Source: Polyangium jinanense (GTDB lineage: Bacteria > Myxococcota > Polyangia > Polyangiales > Polyangiaceae). From it: 64,000 nt of DNA. The notes under the pieces were generated by a model. The model had not been told where the DNA came from and searched no databases. It saw only the letters and a list, made by a program, of their open reading frames with translations. The position numbers and the translations under genes are program-made. The DNA is taken from positions 248,001 through 312,000 of the forward strand of contig NZ_JAGTJJ010000003.1 in assembly GCF_028435365.1 (NCBI RefSeq), given 5' to 3'. This document shows, piece by piece, positions 55,910-64,000 of the stretch (the stretch's first letter is position 1; every line of letters begins with the position of its first letter).

Positions 55910-57166
55910 GTGGTCGGTGTGTCCGTGGCCTCCGATCCGCCGGTTCTGGATGCAAGGGTGAGCGCGGCCGCGGCGCGCGCCGTGGACGTCGTCGTGCGGT
56001 GGGGGAGCGACTGCGTGCTTCGAGCCGTGGAGCTCTCGCCGCCGCGTCCGTTCTTCGTCGGGGAAGAAGAAGGCTGCGACGTCGTGTTGCCCGCAGAGAT
56101 CGCGGGCGGCTCGCGCGTGCCCGTGCTGCTCGCGCGCTGGGACGGCGACGTGCGCGCCGTCGTGCCGAAGGGCGCGCGTGTCGTGTTCGATGGCGAGGGC
56201 AAAGCGATGACCCCGGCGCGCGCCATCGCGCGTGGCCTTGCGGAGAGCTCGCGCGCGTATCGCGATGCGGCGGAGATTCCGCTCGGGTCTGGCAGGACGA
56301 TCGCCGTGCGCATGGGGCCGATCACGATCGAGATCACCGGCAGCGTCGGTGCTCCCCGCGTGTCGAGGCAGCCCGTGCTGGAGCGTCGCACCGGGCTTTC
56401 GCACCTCGCGTCGGTGCTGCTCCATCTGCTCGTCTTCGCGGCCCTTGCCTCGCGGTTCCAGCCCATCGAGGACGACGACTTCGACGGCGTCACGGACGAT
56501 CAGAAGTTCTTCATCCAGCAGATGCTCCGCCGCAGCGACGAGCGGGAGATGGAGGGGCTTTACGCCGACGAGATCGCGGGCCTCGAGTACCGGGCGCGGC
56601 GGCGGCAACGCAAGAACCGCGCGGAGATGGATCTCGAAGCGGCGTGGATGCGCTCGCTCCAGGAGGCTGGCGAGCGCTGGAGCGCGGAAGAGTTCGCACG
56701 CGCGCGCACCGGTGAGCCCGAGGACGCCCGCGAGACCGGCTTGATCGGCCTGCTGTACGATCGCCCTCCGCGGCCGGCCCCGACCACGGCTTCGATCGTT
56801 CCTTACCCAGAACACCCCGAGCCCAAAGGACGTGGTGCAACGCAGTCGCGCCCGGGCGCCATGTCTCTGAGCGGTCGATTGCCTCCCGAGGTGGTGCGGC
56901 GGATCATCCGGCAAAACTTCGGGCGCTTCCGCCTCTGTTACGAGAACGGTCTGCGGAACAACCCGAACCTGCAGGGGCGCGTCTCCGTGCGGTTCGTGAT
57001 CGGCGCCGACGGCGCGGTGTCGAACGTCGGCAACGGCGGCTCCGACATGCCCGACGGCGGCGTCGTGTCATGCATCGTGCGCTCCTTCGAACGCCTGAGC
57101 TTTCCGAGGCCCGAGGGCGGCATCGTGACGGTGGTCTACCCCATCATGTTCTCGCCGGGCGGATGA
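55910..57166 (+). CDS. AgmX/PglI C-terminal domain protein (TonB-like), second paralogue
   Basis: 418 residues from GTG 55910, with GGGAGG upstream. The layout matches the first copy but is shorter: an FHA-like strand region (DVVVRWGSDCVLRAVELSPPRPFFVGEEEGCDVVLPAEIAGG), a membrane segment near residue 165 (HLASVLLHLLVFAALASRFQP) and a charged, Arg-rich middle (RARRRQRKNRAEMDLEAAW). The C-terminal domain LPPEVVRRIIRQNFGRFRLCYENGL, LQGRVSVRFVIGADGAVSNVGNGGSD and VVSCIVRSFERLSFPRPE is nearly the same as in the first copy. It probably arose by duplication and now faces a 42-bp palindrome array directly upstream. Confidence 0.9.
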   Translation: MVGVSVASDPPVLDARVSAAAARAVDVVVRWGSDCVLRAVELSPPRPFFVGEEEGCDVVLPAEIAGGSRVPVLLARWDGDVRAVVPKGARVVFDGEGKAMTPARAIARGLAESSRAYRDAAEIPLGSGRTIAVRMGPITIEITGSVGAPRVSRQPVLERRTGLSHLASVLLHLLVFAALASRFQPIEDDDFDGVTDDQKFFIQQMLRRSDEREMEGLYADEIAGLEYRARRRQRKNRAEMDLEAAWMRSLQEAGERWSAEEFARARTGEPEDARETGLIGLLYDRPPRPAPTTASIVPYPEHPEPKGRGATQSRPGAMSLSGRLPPEVVRRIIRQNFGRFRLCYENGLRNNPNLQGRVSVRFVIGADGAVSNVGNGGSDMPDGGVVSCIVRSFERLSFPRPEGGIVTVVYPIMFSPGG

Positions 57167-57199
57167 GCCAAACGCCGAACCTTTGCTAGTCTCGCGCCC

Positions 57200-58201
57200 G
57201 TGCGTCTTTTGCTGATCCACACGGGGGGGACGCTCATGATGCGCGGCGGCGATCCGACGCCGCTCGAACCCGACGTGTACACCCGCGACCTCGTCGCGGA
57301 GCTGCCCGTCCTTCGCAAGCTCGCCGAGATCGAGACGAAGATCCTCTACAACCTCGACTCGGCCGACTTCCAGCCTCACCACTGGGTCGAGCTCGCCAAG
57401 ACCGTCCACGGCTCGCTCGATCGATACGACGGCTTCGTCATCGTGCACGGCACGGACACGATGGCCTACACCGCGAGCGCACTCGCGTTCCTGCTCCCCG
57501 GACTCGATCGTCCGGTGATCCTCACGGGCGCGCAGAAGCCGCTCGCGGACGTGCGCACCGACGCGCGGACGAACCTCGTCGACGCGTGTCACCTGGCGAC
57601 GACGCGTATCCCCGAGGTGGGCATCGCGTTCCACTCGGAGCTCTTGCGCGGCTGTCGCGCGACGAAGCTCGACGCGTGGGGGATGAAGGCCTTCGGTTCG
57701 CCCGCGTGCCCGCCGCTCGCGGAGCTCGGCCTCGGCGTGAACCACGCGCCGCACGTGCTCGCGCCGCGACCCTGGGCGCCGTTCGATGGCCGGCTCGAAC
57801 CCCACGTGCTCGCGGTGCGCACGTTCCCGGGGCTCGATCCGCGGCTGCTCCACGGAGCGCTCGCGGTGGGCGTGAAGGGCATGGTGATCGAGGCGTTCGG
57901 CGCGGGGAACGTGCCGCGCCTCGAGAACTCGCTCGTGCCCGTGATCGAGGCGGCGCGCGCGGCGGACGTACCCGTGGTGATCGTCAGCCAGTCGATGCGC
58001 GGGGCCGTGGATCTGACGCGGTATCACGGCGGCGTCGCGGCCGCGCGGGCAGGGGCGATCGGCGCCGGGGACATGACGACGGAGGCCGCGTTGACGAAGC
58101 TCATGATCGTGCTCGGTCGCGCGGAGGGCGTGAGCGAGGGCCGCACGTCGGCGGTGCGCGCGGCGTTCACCGCGTCGTGGGCCGGCGAGATCAGCCTGTG
58201 A
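57200..58201 (+). CDS. L-asparaginase (type I family)
   Basis: 333 residues from GTG 57200. The first active-site threonine is in LLIHTGGTLMM, the second in VIVHGTDTMAYTASALAF (GTDT), and a later Lys is in MTTEAALTKLMIVLG, which completes the T-T-K pattern. There is no signal peptide, so it is cytoplasmic. The enzyme hydrolyses asparagine to aspartate and ammonia. Its TGA overlaps the next gene's GTG, so they are cotranscribed. Confidence 0.94.
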   Translation: MRLLLIHTGGTLMMRGGDPTPLEPDVYTRDLVAELPVLRKLAEIETKILYNLDSADFQPHHWVELAKTVHGSLDRYDGFVIVHGTDTMAYTASALAFLLPGLDRPVILTGAQKPLADVRTDARTNLVDACHLATTRIPEVGIAFHSELLRGCRATKLDAWGMKAFGSPACPPLAELGLGVNHAPHVLAPRPWAPFDGRLEPHVLAVRTFPGLDPRLLHGALAVGVKGMVIEAFGAGNVPRLENSLVPVIEAARAADVPVVIVSQSMRGAVDLTRYHGGVAAARAGAIGAGDMTTEAALTKLMIVLGRAEGVSEGRTSAVRAAFTASWAGEISL

Positions 58202-59151
58202 GCGGCGCGCGTTCGAGGCTCGAGGGGCGTGGCCGCGCGGCGTTGTTCGTGACGCTCGCGAGTTTGTCCTTCGCCGTGAGCGCGCCGATGGCCGTGGTGG
58301 CGAAGCCCGCGCACCCGCTGTTCCTCGCGTTCGGCCGCGTCCTGCTCGCCTCGCTCCTGCTCTTCGCGTTCGATCCGGCGGGCGTCGTGCGTCACGCGCT
58401 CGCACTGCCGCCCGCGGTGCGCCTTCGGATCCTCGCGTGCGGGGCGCTGCTCGGCGCGCACTTCGCGCTCTTTCAGGTCGGCCTCTTCGCGACCTCACTG
58501 CCCGCGGCCGTCTCGCTCGTCTCGCTCGAACCACTCAGCGTGGTCATCTTCGCGTTCCTCGTGCACGGCGTGCGCCCGACGCGCCGCGAGCAGGCGGGCG
58601 TGCTCCTCGCGACCGCGGGGGCCGTGGTGATCGGGCGAGCGGCGGGAACAGGAGAGCACAAGCTCGCGGGGGATCTGTTCGTGCTCGGCGCGGTCTCGCT
58701 GTACGGGCTCTACGTGGCGGCCGCGCGCGCGATCAAGGACGCGCTCCCAGCGCGGCATGCGGGCTCGTTGATCTACGGCGTCGCCGCGATCGTGATCTTC
58801 GTGGTCCTGCCGCCGCTCGGCGTGCTCGACGGCGTGACGAGTTTGCCCGCGAGGTCGTTCGTCGCACTCGCGGCGATCGCCGTCGTCCCCACGATCATCG
58901 GACACACCTCGGTGCAGGCCGCGGCGCGCACGCTCCCGCCTGCGATCGTGGCGCTCGTGTCGCCGGGCGAGACGCTCGGCGGGCTCGTGATCGGCGCGCT
59001 GTTCCTCGGCGCCAAACCCACGGGGATGGAGCTACTCGGCGCGGCCATCATCCTCGCCGGCGTGCTCGTCGCGATCGTCGGACCTGAGCCCAGGACGGAC
59101 GGGCAAGAGGACGCGAAAGCCCCGGACGCACGCGGGTCGACCCGGGCGTGA
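58198..59151 (+). CDS. EamA/DMT family transporter
   Basis: 317 residues from GTG 58198 (GTGA overlap with the asparaginase gene). Ten hydrophobic segments are arranged as two EamA halves (LFVTLASLSFAVSAPMAVVAKPAHPLFLAFGRVLLASLLLFA; LFVLGAVSLYGLYVAAARAIKDALPARHAGSLIYGVAAIVIFVVLPPLGVL; VSPGETLGGLVIGALFLGAKPTGMELLGAAIILAGVLVAIVG). This family exports amino acids and other small metabolites. The coupling with asparaginase makes amino acid transport plausible, but the substrate is not shown. Confidence 0.93.
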   Translation: MSGARSRLEGRGRAALFVTLASLSFAVSAPMAVVAKPAHPLFLAFGRVLLASLLLFAFDPAGVVRHALALPPAVRLRILACGALLGAHFALFQVGLFATSLPAAVSLVSLEPLSVVIFAFLVHGVRPTRREQAGVLLATAGAVVIGRAAGTGEHKLAGDLFVLGAVSLYGLYVAAARAIKDALPARHAGSLIYGVAAIVIFVVLPPLGVLDGVTSLPARSFVALAAIAVVPTIIGHTSVQAAARTLPPAIVALVSPGETLGGLVIGALFLGAKPTGMELLGAAIILAGVLVAIVGPEPRTDGQEDAKAPDARGSTRA

Positions 59152-59226
59152 TCGAGGCTGATTTCCCGCTGGATCGAGCACATCCGCGCGCTTGACACGG
59201 GCCTCTCGGAGAGGACGCTCGCTGCG

Positions 59227-61758
59227 ATGTACGCGAGCCTGTTCCAGTCCGTGCTTTTCCCGCTGTACGAGACCCACCTCCGCAAACGCGACACCTTGCG
59301 CGCGCTCGCCGAGCTCGAACAGTCGCAGTGGCGCACGCCCGAAGAGGTCGCCGAAGACTCGTTCCGACGGCTCCTCGAAGCGCTCCGCCACGCCGAGACG
59401 AACGTGCCGTTCTACCGCCGTCGCTTCGCGGAGTACGGCGTGCGCGCAAGCCAGGTGAAGGCGCCCGAGGACCTCGCGGCCTTCCCGATCCTCACGAAGG
59501 AAGACGTGCGCCAGCACGGAAGCGAGCTCGTCGCCGAGACACACGTGGGCCGGCTCCACCCGAGCTCGACCGGTGGCTCGACCGGAGAGCCGATGCGCTT
59601 CGCCTACGATCATCCGACGTACGAGCGTCGCGTCGCGGCCGCGCTACGCGCCGACGGCTGGGCCGGCGCGGAGATGGGCGAGAAGGAGCTCCACGTCTGG
59701 GGTCGTCCACCCGGCGAGAAGAAGGGGCTTGGTACGACGAAACGCACGGTGCAGGAGACGCTCTGGCGGCGCAAATACATCTCCACGTTCCACCTGCGCG
59801 CCGATCGGCTCGGCGAGACGGTCCGCGAGATCGTCGACTACGCGCCGCGCGTGGTGGTCGGTTACACGACGCCGCTCTTTCTCCTCGCGCGCGCCGCGCT
59901 CGAGCACGGCATCGAGATCCCGCCGCCCCGAGGCATCATCACGGCCGCAGAAAAACTCTTCGATCATCAGCGCGAGGTGATCGAGCGCGCGTTCGGGGCG
60001 CCGGTCTTCGAACGGTACGGCTGCCGCGAGGTGATGCTGATCGGCGCCGAGTGCGAGCGGCACGAGGGCCTGCACCTGCACGCCGAGGGCGTGTTCGTCG
60101 AGCTCTATGGCGGAGGTCGCCCCGCCCCGGTGGGCACGCCCGGCGAGGTGATCCTCACCGACCTCTACAACCGCGCGATGCCGTTCATCCGCTACCGCAA
60201 CGACGACGTCGCCGTCGCCAAGGTCGGCAGTTGCGCGTGTGGTCGAGGGCTGCCGCGGCTCGCCTCGGTCGAGGGCCGCGTGCTCGATCTGCTCGTCGGC
60301 GAGGACAGCCGCATCGTGGCCGGCGAGATGATCCCGTTCCTGTTCAAGGACCTGCCGGTCGAGCGCTACCAGGTCCACCAGCGCGCCGATCGCACCGTGA
60401 CGCTGCGCATCGTGCCCGGCCCGACCTACGGGCCCGAGGTGACGAAGCTCGTCGACGAGCGTCTGCGGCTCGTGCTCGGCCAAAGCGCGCCGCTCACGGT
60501 GGAGATCGTGCGCGACATCCCGCTCACCGCCGCGGGCAAACATCGGGTCACGGTCTCCGAGGTGCCTGTCGATCTCGGCAGCGTGTCGATCAAGAAGTCG
60601 CAGGACAAGCCCGCGCCCCGCGCCGCCACGCCGAGGCCCCGCACGCGCGTCGCGCACGTGGTGCTCGGTCTTCGAGCAGGCGGGCTCGAGCGCGTGGTGC
60701 TCGATCTCGTGCAAGGCATGGACCGCTCGCGCTTCGATTCCATGGTGATCGCGCTCGACGAGCCGGGCGAGCTCGCGTCGCGCCTCGCGCCGATCGACGT
60801 GCCGCTGCGGCTGCTCCCGCGCGGGCAGGGGCTCGATCCGTCCGTGATCGGCGAGCTCGCGGATCTGTTCGGTCGTGAAGGAATCGACCTCGTGCACACG
60901 CACAACCCTCGTCCGCACGTGCACGGCGCGCTCGCGGCCCTCGCCGCGCGGCGCGTGACGGGCAAGCGGCCGCGCGTGGTGCACACGAAGCACGGGCGCA
61001 ACTACCCGGGCGACCTCGGGCGCGTGCTCGCGAACCGCATGGCCTCGGCCCTCTCGGACCGGATCGTGGCCGTGAGCGACGACGCGCGGCGGGTGGCCCT
61101 CGAGATCGAGCGCGGCAGCGCGCGGCGGCTCGTGACGATCCGCAACGGCGTGGACACGCGCGCCTACAAGCCCGGCGACGTCGAGCGCGCGAGGCAAGCG
61201 CTCGACGTGCCCACGGGCGTGCTCCACGTGGGCTGCGTGGCGCGCCTCTCGGCCGAGAAGGACCACGCCACGCTGATCCAGGCGTTTGCACGCGTGCGCA
61301 CGAGTCACCCCGGAGCACGGCTCACGCTCGTCGGCGAGGGGCCCGAGCGTGCTTCCCTCGAAGCGCTGGTCAAGAAGTTCGGCCTGCAAGGCGCAGCGCA
61401 TTTCCTCGGCCATCGCGACGACGTGGCCGCGCTCCTGCCCGGCTTCGACCTCTTCGCGCTCGCGTCGCGCACCGAGGGCACGAGCCTCACGCTCCTCGAA
61501 GCCGCAGCCGCGGGCCTGCCGATCGTGGCCACGCGGGTCGGCGGAAATCCCGAGATCGTGACGGACGGCGAGACCGGTCTCCTCGTCCCCGCCGGTGAGC
61601 CCGTCGCGCTCTCCGACGCGATCGGGAGCCTGTGGGCGCGGCGCGATCGCGCGCGCATGGGCCAAGCCGGCCGCGCGCTCGTGGAGGCGCGCTACGGCAT
61701 GGGGAAGATGATCTCCGCCTACGAGACCCTGTACGCCGAGGTCCTGCGCCTCGCCTGA
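59227..61758 (+). CDS. Fusion of a CapK/PaaK-type adenylate-forming enzyme and a GT4 glycosyltransferase
   Basis: 843 residues. Residues ~1-450 show the PaaK/CapK pattern: NVPFYRRRFAEYGV, HPSSTGGSTGEPMRFAYD (AMP-binding P-loop), ERYGCREVMLIGAECERHEGLHLHAEGV, PGEVILTDLYNRAMPFIRYRNDDVA and CACGRGLPRL. After a short Lys/Pro linker (about 455-470), residues ~472-843 form a GT-B glycosyltransferase (VAHVVLGLRAGGLERVVLDLVQGMDRS; VARLSAEKDHATLIQAF; RTEGTSLTLLEAAAAGLPIVATRVGGNPEI, the EX7E motif). CapK-like and GT4 genes often neighbour each other in polysaccharide clusters; here they are joined. The substrate is unknown. Confidence 0.92.
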   Translation: MYASLFQSVLFPLYETHLRKRDTLRALAELEQSQWRTPEEVAEDSFRRLLEALRHAETNVPFYRRRFAEYGVRASQVKAPEDLAAFPILTKEDVRQHGSELVAETHVGRLHPSSTGGSTGEPMRFAYDHPTYERRVAAALRADGWAGAEMGEKELHVWGRPPGEKKGLGTTKRTVQETLWRRKYISTFHLRADRLGETVREIVDYAPRVVVGYTTPLFLLARAALEHGIEIPPPRGIITAAEKLFDHQREVIERAFGAPVFERYGCREVMLIGAECERHEGLHLHAEGVFVELYGGGRPAPVGTPGEVILTDLYNRAMPFIRYRNDDVAVAKVGSCACGRGLPRLASVEGRVLDLLVGEDSRIVAGEMIPFLFKDLPVERYQVHQRADRTVTLRIVPGPTYGPEVTKLVDERLRLVLGQSAPLTVEIVRDIPLTAAGKHRVTVSEVPVDLGSVSIKKSQDKPAPRAATPRPRTRVAHVVLGLRAGGLERVVLDLVQGMDRSRFDSMVIALDEPGELASRLAPIDVPLRLLPRGQGLDPSVIGELADLFGREGIDLVHTHNPRPHVHGALAALAARRVTGKRPRVVHTKHGRNYPGDLGRVLANRMASALSDRIVAVSDDARRVALEIERGSARRLVTIRNGVDTRAYKPGDVERARQALDVPTGVLHVGCVARLSAEKDHATLIQAFARVRTSHPGARLTLVGEGPERASLEALVKKFGLQGAAHFLGHRDDVAALLPGFDLFALASRTEGTSLTLLEAAAAGLPIVATRVGGNPEIVTDGETGLLVPAGEPVALSDAIGSLWARRDRARMGQAGRALVEARYGMGKMISAYETLYAEVLRLA

Positions 61759-61871
61759 GGCGTTTTGCCCTTGCCAAGCCCGCGCGCCGGCCTCCGAGCG
61801 GGCGCGCGCGGCTTGCGGCTCGCGCATTCCGGGCTTGGCGAGATGCGCGCTTACAGGGTATCGGAGAGGGG

Positions 61872-62528
61872 ATGTCCGACGGTCACCAGAAGCTCCCGCC
61901 CAAGAAGGAGGTCGCGCTCGCCCTGCTCGAGGGGCCGAGCATGTACGTGCACCTCGACCCGCGACGTTCGGGCGTGCTGGTGCCGAAGCGCTTCCTCGAC
62001 AAGCCGCAGCTCGTTCTGCAGATCGGGATGAACATGATCATCCCGATCCCCGATCTGAAGGTCGACGACGAGGGCGTCACCTGCACGCTCTCGTTCGATC
62101 GGGCCCCCTTCTGGTGCCGCATGCCCTGGAACGCGATCTACGCGCTCGTCGGCGAAGACGGCCGGGGGATGATGTGGCCGACCGACATCCCGCCCGAGGT
62201 GGTGGCGCAGATGCAGGCCCCGCAGCAGGCGAAAGACGCGCAGAAGGCCGCGCAGAAGAAGCCGCGCAAGCTCGCCGCGGTCTCGGATACGGAGCCTTCG
62301 CCCGAGCGCAAGCCGCTCGCCGAGGATCCCGCCCCGGCGCAGACCACGTCCGACGAGGAAGCTGCCGCAAAGGAAGATTCGTCGGGCGAAACGGCGGCGG
62401 CGAGCAACGCCGAAGAGCCGAAGACCGTGGAAGCAACGGAGTCTCCGCGTCCGCAGGCGGCGCCCGCGCCCGGTCCGGGTCGCAAGCCGCGCCGCGAGCT
62501 GCCGCCCTACCTGCGGGTGGTGAAGTAA
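61872..62528 (+). CDS. sspB: SspB-family ClpXP adaptor protein
   Basis: 218 residues from ATG 61872. The conserved dimeric domain (residues ~10-110) has KEVALALLEGPSMYVHLDPRRSGVLVPKRFLDKPQLVLQIG, FDRAPFWCRMPWNAIYALVGEDGRGMMWP and TDIPPEVV. A long Ala/Pro/Glu-rich, presumably disordered region of ~90 residues ends in LPPYLRVVK, which resembles the C-terminal ALRVVK peptide of E. coli SspB that docks on the ClpX zinc-binding domain. SspB tethers ssrA-tagged proteins to ClpXP. The tail is longer than in E. coli. Confidence 0.9.
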   Translation: MSDGHQKLPPKKEVALALLEGPSMYVHLDPRRSGVLVPKRFLDKPQLVLQIGMNMIIPIPDLKVDDEGVTCTLSFDRAPFWCRMPWNAIYALVGEDGRGMMWPTDIPPEVVAQMQAPQQAKDAQKAAQKKPRKLAAVSDTEPSPERKPLAEDPAPAQTTSDEEAAAKEDSSGETAAASNAEEPKTVEATESPRPQAAPAPGPGRKPRRELPPYLRVVK

Positions 62529-62586
62529 GAAGCCGCGTCGCTCCTGCTTGACCGTGGGAGCCGGTCGCGCGAGTTTTCACCCGCCC

Positions 62587-63819
62587 ATGTCCCCCTCGAC
62601 GGTGGCAGACGGTGCTCGGACGAGCCGAGCCGCGTCGCCCAACCCCCTCCTGCGCCGCATCCTGGTCACGCTGGCCCTTCTCGGCGCCGTCGTGGGGCTC
62701 GAGTTCGCGTTCGACACGCTCGTGCCCGACGCGGCTCTGCAACAGCTCGTGCTGTTCGCCCTGGTGAACGTCGTCGTGGCCCTCTCGCTGAACGTCATCA
62801 ACGGGATGGCGGGTCAGTTCTCCATCGGCCACGCGGGCTTCGTCGGAATCGGCGCGTACACGGCCGCGATCGTCGCGGGGCACATCCACAAGGCGCTCGG
62901 CGTCGACGACATCCTCTTCTCGAACTCGTTCCTCGTCATGCCCGCAGCGATCCTCGCGGCGGGCGGCGTGGCCGCGATCTTCGGGTTCGTCGTAGGGCTT
63001 CCGAGCCTCCGCCTCCGCGGCGATTACCTCGCGATCGTCACGCTCGGCTTCGCGGAGATCTTCCGGCTCGTCATCGCCACGGCGCAGACGGGCGGCGACG
63101 TCGAGGGGCCGATCGCGCAGTTCCTCGCCTACCTCGGCGGGCAGAACGGCTACGCGGGGCCCGATCGCAACGGCGTGCCTCAGTACGCCGGCCCGTTCTG
63201 GATCTTCGGCGCGGCCGTGGTCGCGGTGATCATCGCGTGGCGGCTCAAGTTCTCGGGCTGGGGGCGCGCGCTCCGGGCGCTGCGCGAGGACGAGATCGCG
63301 ACGGCGAGCGTGGGCGTCGATCCGACGCGGTACAAGGTGACCTCGTTCGTCATCGCCGCGACCGGGGCCGGCATCGCGGGCGCGATGCTCGCGTCGATGC
63401 GCAACGGCAACCCCACCGTGCAGCCCGATCAGTTCACCTTCGCCTACTCGTTCGACGCGATCACGATGGTGATCCTCGGCGGCTCGGGCAGCGTGTCGGG
63501 CGCGATCGTGGGCGGCGTGTTCGTCACGTTCACCGTGAAGATGATCGAGCAGCTCCAGCGCTTCGAGTCGGTGCAGGCGCTCCAGGCGGCCTACCCCTCG
63601 CTCGACCTCAACGCGCTGCGCATGGTCGTCTACGCCTCCGTGCTGATCGGCCTCATGATCCTGCGCCCCGAGGGCATCTTCGGCGAGCGCGAGCTCCTCC
63701 GGCGCAAGCCTCGAAAGCGCACGAGCCACGCACCGCCCGAGCCCTTGCCTGCGCGCACCGAGGTGGAGGCGAATCCCAAGAGCGAGACGGGTCCCCTCAC
63801 GGGAAAGGCGGACAAGTGA
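62587..63819 (+). CDS. livM: Branched-chain amino acid ABC transporter permease
   Basis: 410 residues from ATG 62587 (the frame opens at 62548). About ten hydrophobic segments include the LivM signatures LVNVVVALSLNVINGMAGQFSIGHAGFVGIGAYTAAI, GLPSLRLRGDYLAIVTLGFAEIFR and DAITMVILGGSGSVSGAIVGGVFV. The permease spans the cytoplasmic membrane and pairs with a LivH-type permease, not in the window, to import leucine-type or other amino acids. The C-terminal tail is Pro/Glu/Lys-rich. Its TGA overlaps the GTG of the next gene. Confidence 0.93.
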   Translation: MSPSTVADGARTSRAASPNPLLRRILVTLALLGAVVGLEFAFDTLVPDAALQQLVLFALVNVVVALSLNVINGMAGQFSIGHAGFVGIGAYTAAIVAGHIHKALGVDDILFSNSFLVMPAAILAAGGVAAIFGFVVGLPSLRLRGDYLAIVTLGFAEIFRLVIATAQTGGDVEGPIAQFLAYLGGQNGYAGPDRNGVPQYAGPFWIFGAAVVAVIIAWRLKFSGWGRALRALREDEIATASVGVDPTRYKVTSFVIAATGAGIAGAMLASMRNGNPTVQPDQFTFAYSFDAITMVILGGSGSVSGAIVGGVFVTFTVKMIEQLQRFESVQALQAAYPSLDLNALRMVVYASVLIGLMILRPEGIFGERELLRRKPRKRTSHAPPEPLPARTEVEANPKSETGPLTGKADK

Positions 63820-64000
63820 GCGCGCTCGAGCTCCAGGGCGTGACCAAGACCTTCGGCGGCCTGCGCGCCGTCGGGGGCGTGACCTTCAAGGTGCCCGAGC
63901 GCTCGATCTTCGGCCTCATCGGCCCGAACGGCGCGGGCAAGACGACGGTCTTCAACCTCGTGACCGGCGTCTACAAGCCGGACTCCGGTTCGATCCGCTT
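63816..64000 (+). CDS. livG: ABC transporter ATP-binding protein, start only (window edge)
   Basis: The first ~61 residues follow GTG 63816 (GTGA overlap with livM). They read LELQGVTKTFGGLRAVGGVTFKVPE and then SIFGLIGPNGAGKTTVFNLVTGVYKPDSGSI, with the Walker A motif GPNGAGKTT. The phrase TKTFGGLRAV with NLVTGVYKPDSG is typical of LivG, the first of two ATPases in branched-chain amino acid ABC transporters. The rest lies outside the window. Confidence 0.93.
   Translation, partial: MSALELQGVTKTFGGLRAVGGVTFKVPERSIFGLIGPNGAGKTTVFNLVTGVYKPDSGSIR

Overview
The window is a high-GC, gene-dense chromosome segment that reads like a myxobacterium of the Polyangiales (Sorangium/Polyangium type). The evidence is the very GC-rich codon use, many small lipoproteins, three proteins ending in an AgmX/PglI-like TonB-type domain, a receiver-DUF4388 protein, a TIGR04563-like ribbon-helix-helix protein, and compact gene order with 4-nt start/stop overlaps (ATGA, GTGA, TTGA). 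I see no rRNA, tRNA, CRISPR array, insertion sequence, prophage or biosynthetic cluster. Genus-level placement is inference.

Layout. 1-3.6 kb: 3' end of polA, facing rpsT with a small basic protein, then an ECF sigma factor translationally coupled to a single-span membrane protein. 4-12.2 kb: a ctpA-type S41 protease converging on a leftward run (D-aminoacylase-like amidohydrolase, UGM-like flavoprotein, GT2 glycosyltransferase, GlpA, GlpB). 12.2-20.4 kb: a membrane protein; a one-chain aconitase-superfamily enzyme with the swivel domain first; a receiver/DUF4388 protein; a coupled RHH - alpha/beta hydrolase - kinase-fold-like lipoprotein set; a histidine-kinase remnant resembling ChpT; and a YbjN-like protein. 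20.4-32.2 kb: lipoproteins, prepilin peptidase, prolyl oligopeptidase, a DUF1835-like protein, a Cys-rich lipoprotein plus envelope protein, a 43-bp palindrome array, a Ddl-like ATP-grasp enzyme and small membrane proteins. 32.4-38.5 kb: phosphomannomutase/phosphoglucomutase, prmC, a DUF4272 protein, an envelope protein and a protein with two radical SAM domains. 38.4-41.4 kb: a ZIP-like transporter, two small membrane proteins, and an encapsulin with its ferritin-like cargo. 41.6-49.9 kb: lipoproteins, gamma-glutamyltransferase, lpxC, a DAG-kinase-family protein, a ketopantoate reductase-like protein and an M49-like metallopeptidase. 49.9-64 kb: a DUF4139-like protein, cstA, two AgmX/PglI-domain paralogues flanking a 42-bp palindrome array, asparaginase, an EamA transporter, a CapK-GT4 fusion, SspB, and the start of a branched-chain amino acid ABC operon (livM, livG).

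The most unusual signals are the two tandem arrays (28810-29210 and 55533-55834). They have different sequences but the same design: a palindromic core repeated every 42-43 bp, about four helical turns, filling the intergenic space upstream of an envelope-protein gene. All reading frames through them stay open, so automatic gene calls there are probably false. Other points of interest are the fusions (tandem radical SAM, CapK-GT4, swivel-first aconitase), the degenerate signalling proteins (ChpT-like, kinase-fold lipoprotein, receiver lacking its lysine) and the encapsulin locus.
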